A DNA stretch of 64,000 bases from DATJLY01 sp963773665 (GTDB lineage: Bacteria > Pseudomonadota > Alphaproteobacteria > ATCC43930 > CGMCC-115725): positions 806,001 through 870,000 of the forward strand of contig CAVZBZ010000002.1 of assembly GCA_963773665.1 (NCBI GenBank), in the 5' to 3' direction. Below are positions 36,385-44,812 of the stretch, in pieces. The number at the start of each line of letters is the position of its first letter. The first letter of the stretch is position 1. The notes beneath the pieces are model-generated. The model was not told where the DNA came from, did not search any database, and worked only from the letters and a program-made list of their open reading frames with translations. The translations under genes were made by a program, and so were the position numbers.

Positions 36385-37191
36385 GTGCTTTCCATCGTCT
36401 CGCCCGACGGTTCACCGATCGCCGTCCGACGCAAGGGGGAAGGGCGGCCGTTGCTGCTCGTCCACGGCAGCAATTCGGACGGCAGCCGCTGGTCCCCGCT
36501 CCTGCCGTTTCTGCCGCCCGGCCGCGCCATCTTCATGATGGACCGGCGCGGCCACGGGACTAGCGGCGACGGCCGCGACTATGCGCTCGAGCGCGAAGAA
36601 GAGGACATCGCCGCCGTCATCGGTGCGATCGGCACCGGGCCCGTCGATGTTGTGGCGCTGTCGTATGGCGCGATCTGCGCCTTGGGCGCGGTGCGGCGCG
36701 CGGGCGGCGTCCGCCGTCTCGTGCTCTACGAGCCACCCTTCCCGACGCGCCCCGATGCCTACTGCCCGGGGGAATTCCGCGACCGCGTGCGGCGGCTGCT
36801 CGCGGCCGGCGACCACGAGGCCGTCATGACGGCCTTCGCGATCGAGGTGCTGGGCATGCCGCAGGAGAAGGTGGCAGCGAGCCGATCCCTTCCCTTCTGG
36901 GCGGACCTCGTCGGCCATGCGCCGATCCTCGTGCGCGAGATCGAAGCGCTGCATCGTTTTCGCCTCGATCCCGCCGACTTCAAGGATTGGACTGTGCCGA
37001 CCCTCTTGCTCCTGGGCGGAACGAGCCCGCCGCAATACCGAGACTCGGTCGAGGCGCTCCATGACGCGCTGCCCGGCAGCCGCATCGACGTGCTCGACGG
37101 CCTAGCGCACGATGCAATGTCGGCCGACCCGGCGCGGTTCGCCGCCAGCGTGGTCGCCTTCCTCGATGCGCCGCCCGCTCACGCGGGCTGA
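36385..37191 (+). CDS. Alpha/beta hydrolase
   Basis: This protein of about 268 residues has the alpha/beta-hydrolase fold. The oxyanion strand reads PLLLVHGSNSDGSRW, the nucleophile elbow reads VVALSYGAICALG (Ser in LSYGA, with Ala replacing the usual first Gly of GxSxG), the acid strand reads PTLLLLGGTSP, and the catalytic His lies in GLAHDAM. It is likely an esterase, lactonase or thioesterase-like enzyme; the substrate is unknown. GTG 36385 is chosen; TTG 36367 is an alternative. TATGAT at 36373-36378 sits so close upstream that the message may be leaderless. Its end overlaps the convergent halogenase gene by 13 bases, so it is next to the pyrrole cluster but not in that operon. Confidence 0.8.
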   Translation: MLSIVSPDGSPIAVRRKGEGRPLLLVHGSNSDGSRWSPLLPFLPPGRAIFMMDRRGHGTSGDGRDYALEREEEDIAAVIGAIGTGPVDVVALSYGAICALGAVRRAGGVRRLVLYEPPFPTRPDAYCPGEFRDRVRRLLAAGDHEAVMTAFAIEVLGMPQEKVAASRSLPFWADLVGHAPILVREIEALHRFRLDPADFKDWTVPTLLLLGGTSPPQYRDSVEALHDALPGSRIDVLDGLAHDAMSADPARFAASVVAFLDAPPAHAG

Positions 37192-38486
37192 AGCGCAACG
37201 AGCGTTCGCCGCTTCAGAACTCGCGTCTCCGTTTCCACGCCGGCCGCCCGCACCATGTTGTCGGAGCGCGTTGTCAGCGACGCCGCCGACCACATCAAAT
37301 CCTGCTCGGCGTGGGAGAAGAAGTTGAACCAAGTCTTCGCATCGTCGGGCGCTTCGCCGGTGACGCCCGGCAGCGCCATGGTGCGCGCCAGCGCATAGCG
37401 GCCGAGCAGCTGGCGCTCGAACAAGGCGCGTGTCGCCGCGGCCTGCGCCGGGCGCTTCAGGATGCGCTCGGCCGCCCATGCGCTCAGGCGGCCGCTATAG
37501 ATCGCCAGGACCACGCCCAGCGAGAAGATCGGATCGACGAATCCTGCGGCATCGCCCAGCACGAAGTAGCCGGGTCCCGCCACACGTGAGGACAGGTACG
37601 AGAAGTCCTTGATCATGCGCACGCCAGGCTCGAGCTGCGCCTCGTCGAGCAATGTGGCGAGATGCGGCGTGCGGCGGCATACCGCGAGAAAATACTCTTC
37701 GAGCGAACCATATGTCGCGGCCTCGACGCGATAGTCCTCGACCGGCACGACGATGCCGACGCTGGTGTTGTGGCGCAGCGGGATGTGCCACGACCAGCCC
37801 CAGCCGCCGAGCCGCGTGACGAAGGTCATCGGCGGATGCGACGCAATCGCCTCGAACGGCCGGATGAGCCCACCCGGACTTACGAAGCGCGAGCCTCGGA
37901 AATAGCCCCACAGCGACACGAAGCGGAAATCCGGGTCGAGCTGCCGGCAATCGAACTGCCGCGCAAGGAGCGATGCCTGGCCGCTGGCGTCGAGCAGCAA
38001 GCGGCAGGCGATGGTGCCTCGCGCGCCGCCTGCGGTCTCGATCAGCGCGACCTCCGCCGCGGCGTCGCCGGCAAAGGTCGCGGATACGGCCCTGACGCCT
38101 TCGATGACGCGGGCGCCCGCCGCGCGGCTGTTGTCGAGCAGGACACGGTCGAACGGCCCGCGTTCGACATGGAGGCCCGGCCGTGTGTAAGCGAAATCCT
38201 TGAACGCGATCTCGTTGATCTCGTCGCCCCAGACGACGACGCCTCCGGCCTTCTTGACGAACCCTTCGCGCTCGATCGCGGGGGTCACGCCCAGCAGATC
38301 GAAATATTTCCACACCGACGGCAGCAGGCTTTCGCCGACGGTCTCGCGCGGATGATGCTGGCGATCGACCAGCACCACGTCATAGCCCGCGCGTGCGAGC
38401 AAGGTAGCAGCGGTCGAACCGGCCGGGCCGCCACCGACGATGACGATATCGGCCGATTGCGGGAGGGATTGGCGAAGGTCGGTCAT
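37179..38486 (-). CDS. FAD-dependent halogenase acting on carrier-bound substrate (PltA-like)
   Basis: This 435-residue flavoprotein would chlorinate or brominate a pyrrole held on a carrier protein. The FAD-binding GGGPAG is at residues 18-23. The halogenase signature WxWxIP is present as W231-S-W233-H-I235-P236, which separates halogenases from flavin monooxygenases. The lysine that carries hypohalous acid is offered by K78/K79 in GFVKKAGG, matching the FPKKFG region of PltA as I recall it. GDAAGFVDPIFS (311-322) closes the FAD site. Its ATG overlaps the carrier-protein stop (ATGA), so the two are coupled. Tryptophan-specific halogenases are less likely because the gene sits beside a carrier protein, dehydrogenase and prolyl-type adenylation enzyme. 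A flavin reductase is not seen nearby. Confidence 0.85.
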   Translation of the reverse strand: MTDLRQSLPQSADIVIVGGGPAGSTAATLLARAGYDVVLVDRQHHPRETVGESLLPSVWKYFDLLGVTPAIEREGFVKKAGGVVVWGDEINEIAFKDFAYTRPGLHVERGPFDRVLLDNSRAAGARVIEGVRAVSATFAGDAAAEVALIETAGGARGTIACRLLLDASGQASLLARQFDCRQLDPDFRFVSLWGYFRGSRFVSPGGLIRPFEAIASHPPMTFVTRLGGWGWSWHIPLRHNTSVGIVVPVEDYRVEAATYGSLEEYFLAVCRRTPHLATLLDEAQLEPGVRMIKDFSYLSSRVAGPGYFVLGDAAGFVDPIFSLGVVLAIYSGRLSAWAAERILKRPAQAAATRALFERQLLGRYALARTMALPGVTGEAPDDAKTWFNFFSHAEQDLMWSAASLTTRSDNMVRAAGVETETRVLKRRTLVALQPA

Positions 38487-38755
38487 GGTTCTAGTCCTAA
38501 AGCCGCGCCCGGCGCGCCACGCAGCCGGTCGATCATGGCCTCGATCGATCGGGCGGAGCGGAACCGCTCAGGCACGAAATCATCGAGCGGCAATGCTACG
38601 GCGAACCGCTCTTCGAGAAAGCTCACCAGATTCAGGATCTGAAGGGAATCGAGCATTCCTTCGCCGATCAGGTCGGTATCCTCCATGATCGACGCGGCTT
38701 GCTCGCCGGCGCTATCCCTCAACCAATCGACGATGATGTCCAATGTCGCCTGCAT
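38483..38755 (-). CDS. Peptidyl/acyl carrier protein (PltL-like)
   Basis: This 90-residue carrier protein bears the phosphopantetheine attachment site at S37 in GEGMLDSLQIL. It would carry prolyl, then pyrrolyl, then halopyrrolyl groups as thioesters while the neighbouring enzymes act on them. ATG 38755 follows AGGGAT at good spacing, and 10 bases separate it from the end of the adenylation gene. Its stop overlaps the halogenase start. It is free-standing rather than part of a synthase, as in the pyoluteorin and prodiginine pathways. Confidence 0.9.
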   Translation of the reverse strand: MQATLDIIVDWLRDSAGEQAASIMEDTDLIGEGMLDSLQILNLVSFLEERFAVALPLDDFVPERFRSARSIEAMIDRLRGAPGAALGLEP

Positions 38756-38765
38756 TACGGCATCC

Positions 38766-40304
38766 CTAGGCTCGCGCCGATGTCCGGAGATATGACGCGA
38801 GCGCCGCGTGATCGCATTTCCCGTTTGGCGTACGCGGCAGTTCGGACAGCACCTCTATATGGTCGGGCACATAGGCCGGCGCCAGCCGCGCCGCGACGAA
38901 TTGGCGGATCCCGGCGTGCGAGGCCTCGCCTCTCGCGACAACGAAGGCGACGAGCCGCCCGCCCATGCGATCGTCCGGCAGCGCCAGCGCCGCCGCCTCG
39001 CGGATGTCGGGATGATCGGCCAGCACCGCCTCGAGCGCGAGCAGTTCGACGCGGTGGCCGCGCAATTTCACCTGACGGTCGCGGCGGCCGACAAACTCGA
39101 ACACGCCATCCGGCCGGCGCCTGCCCTCGTCGCCCGTGCGATAGCTGTCCGGCCGCCTGCCAAGGCGCGCAGCGCGCGTCATCTCCGGACGCCGCCAGTA
39201 GCCGCGCATGACCGCGGGTCCCTCGACACAGATCTCTCCGCATTCACCATCGGGCAATACGTCGCCGGCAGGGCTTCGGATCGTCACGGCGAGATGCTCG
39301 CAGGCGCGCCCGATCGGCACCGCCTCGCCTTCCTCCGGAACGGCGGCGAGCGGATGATACGTGCAGACGTTGGTTTCCGTCGGGCCATAGAGATTGACGT
39401 AGCGCGGTCCGGGAACGTCCGTCATGAGCCGGCGCAGCGATGGCACCGGAAACACTTCGCCCGCGAAAAGTACGAGCCGCAGCGACCGAAGCCCGACCAG
39501 CGCCTTGCGCTCTTCGAGCCGAACGAGCGCCGTCGGCACCGAATACCAGACGGTGATCCCCGCCGCCTCGATGAAGGCGCGAACCGCGCCGGGAAACCGC
39601 ACCGCGGTCTCGTCGAGCAGATGCACCGTGCCGTGCCGGGCGAGCGTCGCGAACAGGTCGAAGATCGAGAGGTCGAAAGAGAACGGGGCATGGCTCGCGA
39701 CCTCATCCTCGGGGCCGAGTTCAAACGTGCGCGCGGCCCAGTTGACGAAGGCTGCCACATTGGCGTGCGTGAGCATTATCCCCTTGGGCTCGCCGGTCGT
39801 GCCCGAGGTGTAGAAGAGCACCGCAAGATCGTCCTCATCCTCGTCCGTTAAGGCACGCCCTCCGGCGCTGCGCCCTGCTTCCACAAGCGGCGCTCGCCAA
39901 TCCGCGCCATCCATGGCCGCAACCATCATGCCGCCGGGCATGCGCGGCGACGCCAACGAAGCGGCGGCGATTTCCGCGTCGCACACGAGCAGGTGCGGGG
40001 CAAGATCGCCGAGCGTGGCCTCAAAGGCCGCCCACGGCAATTGCGGATTGAGCGGGGCATAGGCCGCGCCGGCGGCGAGCGTCGCGAGGATCGTCGTGAC
40101 GGCTCCGATCGACTTCGGCAGATGGATCGCCACGCGGTCGCCCGGACGAACGCCGAGGCGGCGGAGTTGCTCGGTGCGCGCCGCGACGGCGCTGCGCAAC
40201 TCGGCATAGGAGATTTCCTGCGCGCCGGCACGAAGCGCAATCTGCCGGTCGCACGCAACATCGCGCAGAGGTGCCAGGAGCGATCGAAGATCGGGGCCGG
40301 TCAT
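38766..40304 (-). CDS. Stand-alone adenylation enzyme, probable L-prolyl-AMP ligase (PltF-like)
   Basis: This 512-residue adenylation domain activates an amino acid and loads it on the carrier protein. Core motifs are LFYTSGTTGEPKG (163-175), NLYGPTE (304-310), YRTGD (388-392) and PNGK (493-496). The specificity pocket, aligned by eye to GrsA, reads D211 L212 F215 Y254 L279 A281 L305 V313 C314 K496, that is DLFYLALVCK. This matches the DLxYLALVCK code I recall for proline ligases of pyrrole pathways (PltF, RedM, CloN4) at all or all but one position. D211 shows an amino acid substrate. ATG 40304 overlaps the dehydrogenase stop (ATGA). Confidence 0.88.
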   Translation of the reverse strand: MTGPDLRSLLAPLRDVACDRQIALRAGAQEISYAELRSAVAARTEQLRRLGVRPGDRVAIHLPKSIGAVTTILATLAAGAAYAPLNPQLPWAAFEATLGDLAPHLLVCDAEIAAASLASPRMPGGMMVAAMDGADWRAPLVEAGRSAGGRALTDEDEDDLAVLFYTSGTTGEPKGIMLTHANVAAFVNWAARTFELGPEDEVASHAPFSFDLSIFDLFATLARHGTVHLLDETAVRFPGAVRAFIEAAGITVWYSVPTALVRLEERKALVGLRSLRLVLFAGEVFPVPSLRRLMTDVPGPRYVNLYGPTETNVCTYHPLAAVPEEGEAVPIGRACEHLAVTIRSPAGDVLPDGECGEICVEGPAVMRGYWRRPEMTRAARLGRRPDSYRTGDEGRRRPDGVFEFVGRRDRQVKLRGHRVELLALEAVLADHPDIREAAALALPDDRMGGRLVAFVVARGEASHAGIRQFVAARLAPAYVPDHIEVLSELPRTPNGKCDHAALASYLRTSARA

Positions 40305-41455
40305 CGCTCCCTCGAGTGCCCGGCGTGCGTGGCGCGGGCAATGATGTCGAGCTGGATCTCCGGTGTGCCCGAAGCGAACAGGCCGCCCAGCACGTCGCTC
40401 AGCGCCTGTGCGGCGTCGAACGGCTCGCCGCGCCAGCCGGCGCCGGCAAGGAGCCGCGCCGCGTCCTCGGCATTCTCGACGAGCGCCTCGCCCAGCGCGA
40501 ACTTCGCGGTCGCCGCCTGGACGAGATCCTCGACACCGCGATCGATCTCCGCGGCTGCGCGCAGCGCGAGGAGACGCGCGCCGTCGAGCCGCACCCGCAT
40601 GCGCGCGAGACGATGAGCGATGGCCTGATGGCGCAGTAGCGAACCGCCGCCATCCTGCCGCCGACCCAAAGCATCGACGATCATCACGAGATCGCGTGCG
40701 GCGGCTCCGGCAAAACCGGCAAGCAGGCCGGTGCGTTCCCACACCATGGCCTTCGAAAAGATGCGCAAGCCGGCACCGGGCCGGCCGAGCACGTCATCCT
40801 CGGCAACGAAGCAATCCTCGAGCCGGATCGTCCCCATGCCCGCACCCTTCAGGCCGGCGGTCGGGCCGATGGCAGCGATCGTCAATCCGACGCTCGCGCG
40901 CGGCACAAGAAACGCCGTGAGCCCAAGGGCGCCGCGGTCCGGAAACTGCCGCGCGAGCACGATCACGACGTTGGCAAAGGGTGCATTGGTGATCAGCGTC
41001 TTGGCGCCGGTCAGACGATAACCGCCGGGCGCGGTTTCCGCCCGCGTCGCCATGGCTTCCAACGAGGAGCCGCCGGCCGGCTCGGTCACGGCAAGCGCGC
41101 CGATCATGGCGCCGGTTCTGAGCGCTGTCCCGAGGCGCGCGACCTGCGTCTCGTTTGCATAAGCGGCAATCGGTATCGCGCAGCCGAACAGGTGAGCTCC
41201 GGCGGCGAAGAGAAGGCCGCGGTCGGCGCCGCCTCGGCCCAGCGCTTCGAACACGCCCCACGCGCCCAACGCACCGAGCGCCCGCCCGCCCCACGCTGGC
41301 GGAAGCGACGTGCCGAAAAGGTCGAAATCACCGAGCAACGCCCAGGCGTCGCGATCGAACGCCGCCGCCCGTCCGCGCGGCGCAAGCCGTTCCTCGGCGA
41401 AGTGCCGCGCGGCTTCGATCCGCGCTTCAATCTCGCGGGGCCATGCGAAATCCAT
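40301..41455 (-). CDS. Acyl-CoA dehydrogenase family flavoprotein, probable prolyl-carrier dehydrogenase (PltE-like)
   Basis: This 384-residue protein has the acyl-CoA dehydrogenase fold with FAD-site segments ALAVTEPAGGSS and TGAKTLITNAPFA, a VWERTGLLAGFAG helix, and the C-terminal ASGTPEIQLDIIAR. The order and several segments parallel PltE and RedW, which oxidise L-prolyl-carrier protein to pyrrolyl-2-carboxyl-carrier protein. Alone, the family is too broad to assign. The role here follows from direct coupling to a proline-type adenylation enzyme and carrier protein. The starting ATG is 31 bases after the upstream ligase. Confidence 0.85.
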   Translation of the reverse strand: MDFAWPREIEARIEAARHFAEERLAPRGRAAAFDRDAWALLGDFDLFGTSLPPAWGGRALGALGAWGVFEALGRGGADRGLLFAAGAHLFGCAIPIAAYANETQVARLGTALRTGAMIGALAVTEPAGGSSLEAMATRAETAPGGYRLTGAKTLITNAPFANVVIVLARQFPDRGALGLTAFLVPRASVGLTIAAIGPTAGLKGAGMGTIRLEDCFVAEDDVLGRPGAGLRIFSKAMVWERTGLLAGFAGAAARDLVMIVDALGRRQDGGGSLLRHQAIAHRLARMRVRLDGARLLALRAAAEIDRGVEDLVQAATAKFALGEALVENAEDAARLLAGAGWRGEPFDAAQALSDVLGGLFASGTPEIQLDIIARATHAGHSRER

Positions 41456-41486
41456 CTGCCGCGGCCTCAGCCTGCGCCGACGGGGC

Positions 41487-42995
41487 TCAGCCCTTCGCCG
41501 CGGGCGGATGGAGCCCCATCGATTTCAGCTTCGCCCGGTTAACTTTTCCGGTCGCGGTCTTCGGCATCTCCTTGAGATAGTAGACCGTGTCCGGGAATTT
41601 CTCGGCGGGGATGCGTTCGCGGCAATAGGCTCCGAGCGCCGCCTTGTCGGGCACGCCCCTGGGCACGACGAAGCCCACGACGCGCTCGCCTTTTTCCGGT
41701 GCGGTGCCGACGATCACGGCCGCCTCGGCAACCGAGGGATGCGAGGACAGAACCTGTTCGATTTCCGGCGCAAGGATCTCGACGCCGCGGCGCACGATCA
41801 TGTCCGACGCTCGACCCTTGAGGCAGATATAGCCTTTGCTGTCGATCGTGCCGAGATCGCCGGGGTAATACCAGCCGTCGATGAAGCCCTCCGCGGCATG
41901 CGGGTCGTTGCGCTTCGGACCGAGGAAGCTCGCCGAGACGCCCGGTCCGCGACAGCGCATATGGCCGATGTGGCCCGGCGCCGCTGGCTTGCGATCGTCG
42001 CCGACAATCTCGACCTCGAGGCCGGGCGCGACGCGGCCGACGGTGTCGTCGCGTTTCAGGATATCGCCCGGCAAGAGCGCGGAAATGAAGCCGACGGCGG
42101 CGCTGCCATAAACCTCGTGCAGGTTGGCGGTCAGATGCTTGACGGCCGCGTGCTTCTCCTCCGGGAAGAGCGGCGAGGCTCCGATGAAGAGCGCCCGCAT
42201 CTTCGGAAACAGCACGCCCTTCGCGGGCGCGCGCTGGAGGAAATCGCGGCACACCGGCGGCGTAATGAGGCATGTGGCGTCGTCCCAGGCGGCAATGCGC
42301 TCGACCAGCCGATCGCGGTCCGGATCCTCCGGCAGCATGATAAGCGGCCCGCCGATGAAGAGCTGATTGGCGAGGAAGAAGAAGAAGGCGGAAAAGCCGA
42401 GGCCGCCGGCGACGATCAGATTGCTGGGTTTCGCGGAATCGAGAATCTTCGGAAACAGCGCGACGGCGCTTTCGTACCGCGCGAGCCACTGGCGATGCGT
42501 CGTCACGATGCCTTTGGGAATGCCCGTGCTGCCCGACGTCACGCTCAGGTACCAGACCTTGTCGGGGTCGCCGACATGCCGATGGTCGAGCTTCTTCTTG
42601 CCGAGCGATTGGCGCCAATCGGGACCCACCTCATGCGCCGGCACGCCCTTCAAGGCTTGCGCATCCGGCCCGACGAACACGCGCGAGAGCCCGAACATCT
42701 TGACCGGATCGGCCGGGCTCGGCGGACGACGCGGCGGCATGTCCAGAACGACGGCGCCGGCCCGCATCAGCCCGAAGGACAAGATCACGTGATCGGCGTT
42801 GTTCGACTGCGCGACGGCGACGACATCGCCGGGCTTCACGCCGAGGTCGTGGACCCACGCCGCCGCGCGTCCGATATGCGCAGCGAGTTCGGCATAGGTA
42901 AGACGCGTCTCGCCTTCGACCATCGCCAGCGACTTCGGCCGCTTGCTCGCCCAGTGGAACACCGGGTCGGACATGTTCTTCCAAGTCAGAGCCAT
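41487..42995 (-). CDS. AMP-binding acyl-/aryl-CoA ligase-like protein
   Basis: This 502-residue ANL-superfamily enzyme has LSVTSGSTGIPKG (ATP-binding), EVYGSAAVGF, a WYYPGDLG segment and the late PKTATGKVNRAKL lysine motif. The overall form resembles fatty-acid- or benzoate-CoA ligases rather than NRPS adenylation domains. It leads the run of genes ending in the halogenase, so it may activate the acid to which the pyrrole is joined, or may act in an unrelated step; the sequence does not decide. GGGAGA precedes the ATG at 42995. A gap of 190 bp separates it from the MFS gene, which may hold the promoter for the pyrrole genes; no strong hairpin or promoter was seen there. Confidence 0.82.
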   Translation of the reverse strand: MALTWKNMSDPVFHWASKRPKSLAMVEGETRLTYAELAAHIGRAAAWVHDLGVKPGDVVAVAQSNNADHVILSFGLMRAGAVVLDMPPRRPPSPADPVKMFGLSRVFVGPDAQALKGVPAHEVGPDWRQSLGKKKLDHRHVGDPDKVWYLSVTSGSTGIPKGIVTTHRQWLARYESAVALFPKILDSAKPSNLIVAGGLGFSAFFFFLANQLFIGGPLIMLPEDPDRDRLVERIAAWDDATCLITPPVCRDFLQRAPAKGVLFPKMRALFIGASPLFPEEKHAAVKHLTANLHEVYGSAAVGFISALLPGDILKRDDTVGRVAPGLEVEIVGDDRKPAAPGHIGHMRCRGPGVSASFLGPKRNDPHAAEGFIDGWYYPGDLGTIDSKGYICLKGRASDMIVRRGVEILAPEIEQVLSSHPSVAEAAVIVGTAPEKGERVVGFVVPRGVPDKAALGAYCRERIPAEKFPDTVYYLKEMPKTATGKVNRAKLKSMGLHPPAAKG

Positions 42996-43185
42996 GCAAA
43001 TCTCCCTTCGGTCGCGGACGCACCGCCCGCGACCGCGATCACGGTAAAGACGTTAATCGACATTTCCCAGATGGGCCCCAGCGCAATTCGAGAATATCGC
43101 AGAAAAAGACCTGAGAAAAGCCGGGGAATAGCGCGATCTCCTCTTAACCAACTTGAATAAGGACAAGATCGCGCGTCCGCGCGCT

Positions 43186-44808
43186 TCACAATGTCGCCGC
43201 ACCGCCATGCGAGGTCGGCGGTGCGCCGGAGACCGGCCAATCGAATTCATCGAGCCGCCGGCCGCGGGTTTCCGCGCCATAGCGGCCGATCATCGCCGCC
43301 GACAGGATCACGGGAAGGGCCAGCACGACAGCCGCCGTCGAGAGCCCGGGAACGAGCGCGGCCATGGTGACGAGCTGCGCGGCGATGCCGCCGAGCTTGC
43401 TGCTGCCGGCGACGAGCCCGGTTGCGCGCCCGCGGATCCGCATCGGATAGCTCTCGGCGCTATAGGGGAGCAGCACGGCGATAATGCCGTTGCTGCCGAT
43501 CATCAAGAGCGTGATCAGCGGCACCGGACTGCTGCCGACGACGCGCACGCCAGTGCCGACGAGCGTAAGGCCGAACAGCCCGATCGCGGTGAGGATCGAA
43601 AGCAGGATCAAGGTCTTCTTGGTGCTCCACTGCGCATAGAGCCACGCCGTCACGGCCGCCGTCGGCAGCGCCAGAAGCGAGGATTGCGCGAGCAGCGCGT
43701 CGGAGCTCGCAACGCTAAACCCGTGGGCGCGGAGATCCGCGGGAAGCCAGAGCAAAAGCCCGAAATTGACGAGACCCCATGCGAGCGCCGCCAAGTTCAG
43801 GCTTGCGGTCGTCACCCCGAACAACGCCTCACCCGGCGAACCCGCGCGCGGCGCGGCGGCGGCGGCATAGCCGGCAAGCGGCGGCGCGTGAAGCGGCGCT
43901 CCGAACCGGGCCATGATCGCCCGCGCCTCGGCGCTGCGCCCGCGCAGCAGCAGGAACTTCGGGGATTCCGGCATGAACTGATTGAGCACGATCAGGAGCA
44001 GGCCGGTCGGCAGGCCGAGGAACCACATTATGCGCCAACCGAAATGAGGCTCCAGCAGCGCCGCGCAACCGCTCGCGGCGAGATAGCCGCCGACGAGGCC
44101 GAGACCGCCCAGCAGCACCAGGAACCATCCGCGATGGCGGGCCGGCACGGTTTCGGCCAGCAGCGTATAGGTGATCGGCAGCATTCCGCCCGCCGACACG
44201 CCCATGAGGAAGCACATAACGATGTTCCAGGTGAAGGACGGCATCGCGCCACAGATCGACGTGCCAATGAACATCACCGCCGCCAGCAGGATGGCGGCGC
44301 GCCGTCCCATGAGATCGGCGATGAAACCCCACAGCAGCGAGCCGATGGTCGTGCCGGTAAGCGCGAAGAACGGGAGCAGCGCCACGACCGGCCGCGCGAG
44401 ACCGTATTCCTGCGCCATTCCCGGCACCACGAAACCGAGCGAGGCCGGCTTCATCGTGTCGATCACGAGCGCCAGCGTCAGGGTCAGCATGAGGCGCCAA
44501 TGCGCAGCCGTGAGCCGGCCTTCGGCGCCGGGCGCGGACGCGGCTTCCGCCAGCAGAATCCGCCCGCCATCGCGCGCCGGTCCGGGAGGCAGCAGACCAT
44601 ATCCGGCTGCGAGCGTGCCCACGACGATCAAACCCATGCCAAACAGCATCGGCGCATCCATCGCCATGCCCGCGAGGCGAAAGTTCATCGCCGCCGCGTT
44701 CCAGAACGTCGGAAGATGGAGGCAGACGCCGGCGGTGACGGCGATCGCGCCGAACCAGAATGAGGCCAGTCTGATCGGCTCCTGCCGGGAACTGGATTGT
44801 CGGGTCAC
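43186..44808 (-). CDS. MFS transporter
   Basis: This 540-residue inner-membrane protein has about twelve hydrophobic segments and MFS signatures. One is LWGFIADLMGRRAA after the second helix of the transporter core; another is ESYPMRIRGRATGL in the second half, as in the aromatic acid/sugar porter branches. It starts four bases after the SCO1 gene and precedes the pyrrole cluster on the same strand. It could export or import the cluster's product or precursor, but the family gives no direct evidence of substrate. The C-terminus (RRLDEFDWP) is cytoplasmic in type. Confidence 0.85.
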   Translation of the reverse strand: MTRQSSSRQEPIRLASFWFGAIAVTAGVCLHLPTFWNAAAMNFRLAGMAMDAPMLFGMGLIVVGTLAAGYGLLPPGPARDGGRILLAEAASAPGAEGRLTAAHWRLMLTLTLALVIDTMKPASLGFVVPGMAQEYGLARPVVALLPFFALTGTTIGSLLWGFIADLMGRRAAILLAAVMFIGTSICGAMPSFTWNIVMCFLMGVSAGGMLPITYTLLAETVPARHRGWFLVLLGGLGLVGGYLAASGCAALLEPHFGWRIMWFLGLPTGLLLIVLNQFMPESPKFLLLRGRSAEARAIMARFGAPLHAPPLAGYAAAAAPRAGSPGEALFGVTTASLNLAALAWGLVNFGLLLWLPADLRAHGFSVASSDALLAQSSLLALPTAAVTAWLYAQWSTKKTLILLSILTAIGLFGLTLVGTGVRVVGSSPVPLITLLMIGSNGIIAVLLPYSAESYPMRIRGRATGLVAGSSKLGGIAAQLVTMAALVPGLSTAAVVLALPVILSAAMIGRYGAETRGRRLDEFDWPVSGAPPTSHGGAATL

Positions 44809-44812
44809 GGTG

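Noticed and set aside
37179..38486. Reading the halogenase as a tryptophan halogenase
   Set aside because: Length is shorter than typical tryptophan halogenases, and it is coupled to a carrier protein, which fits carrier-bound pyrrole substrates better.
43153..44763. A 536-codon + strand frame
   Set aside because: Antisense to the MFS transporter; His/Arg/Gln-rich with no domain.
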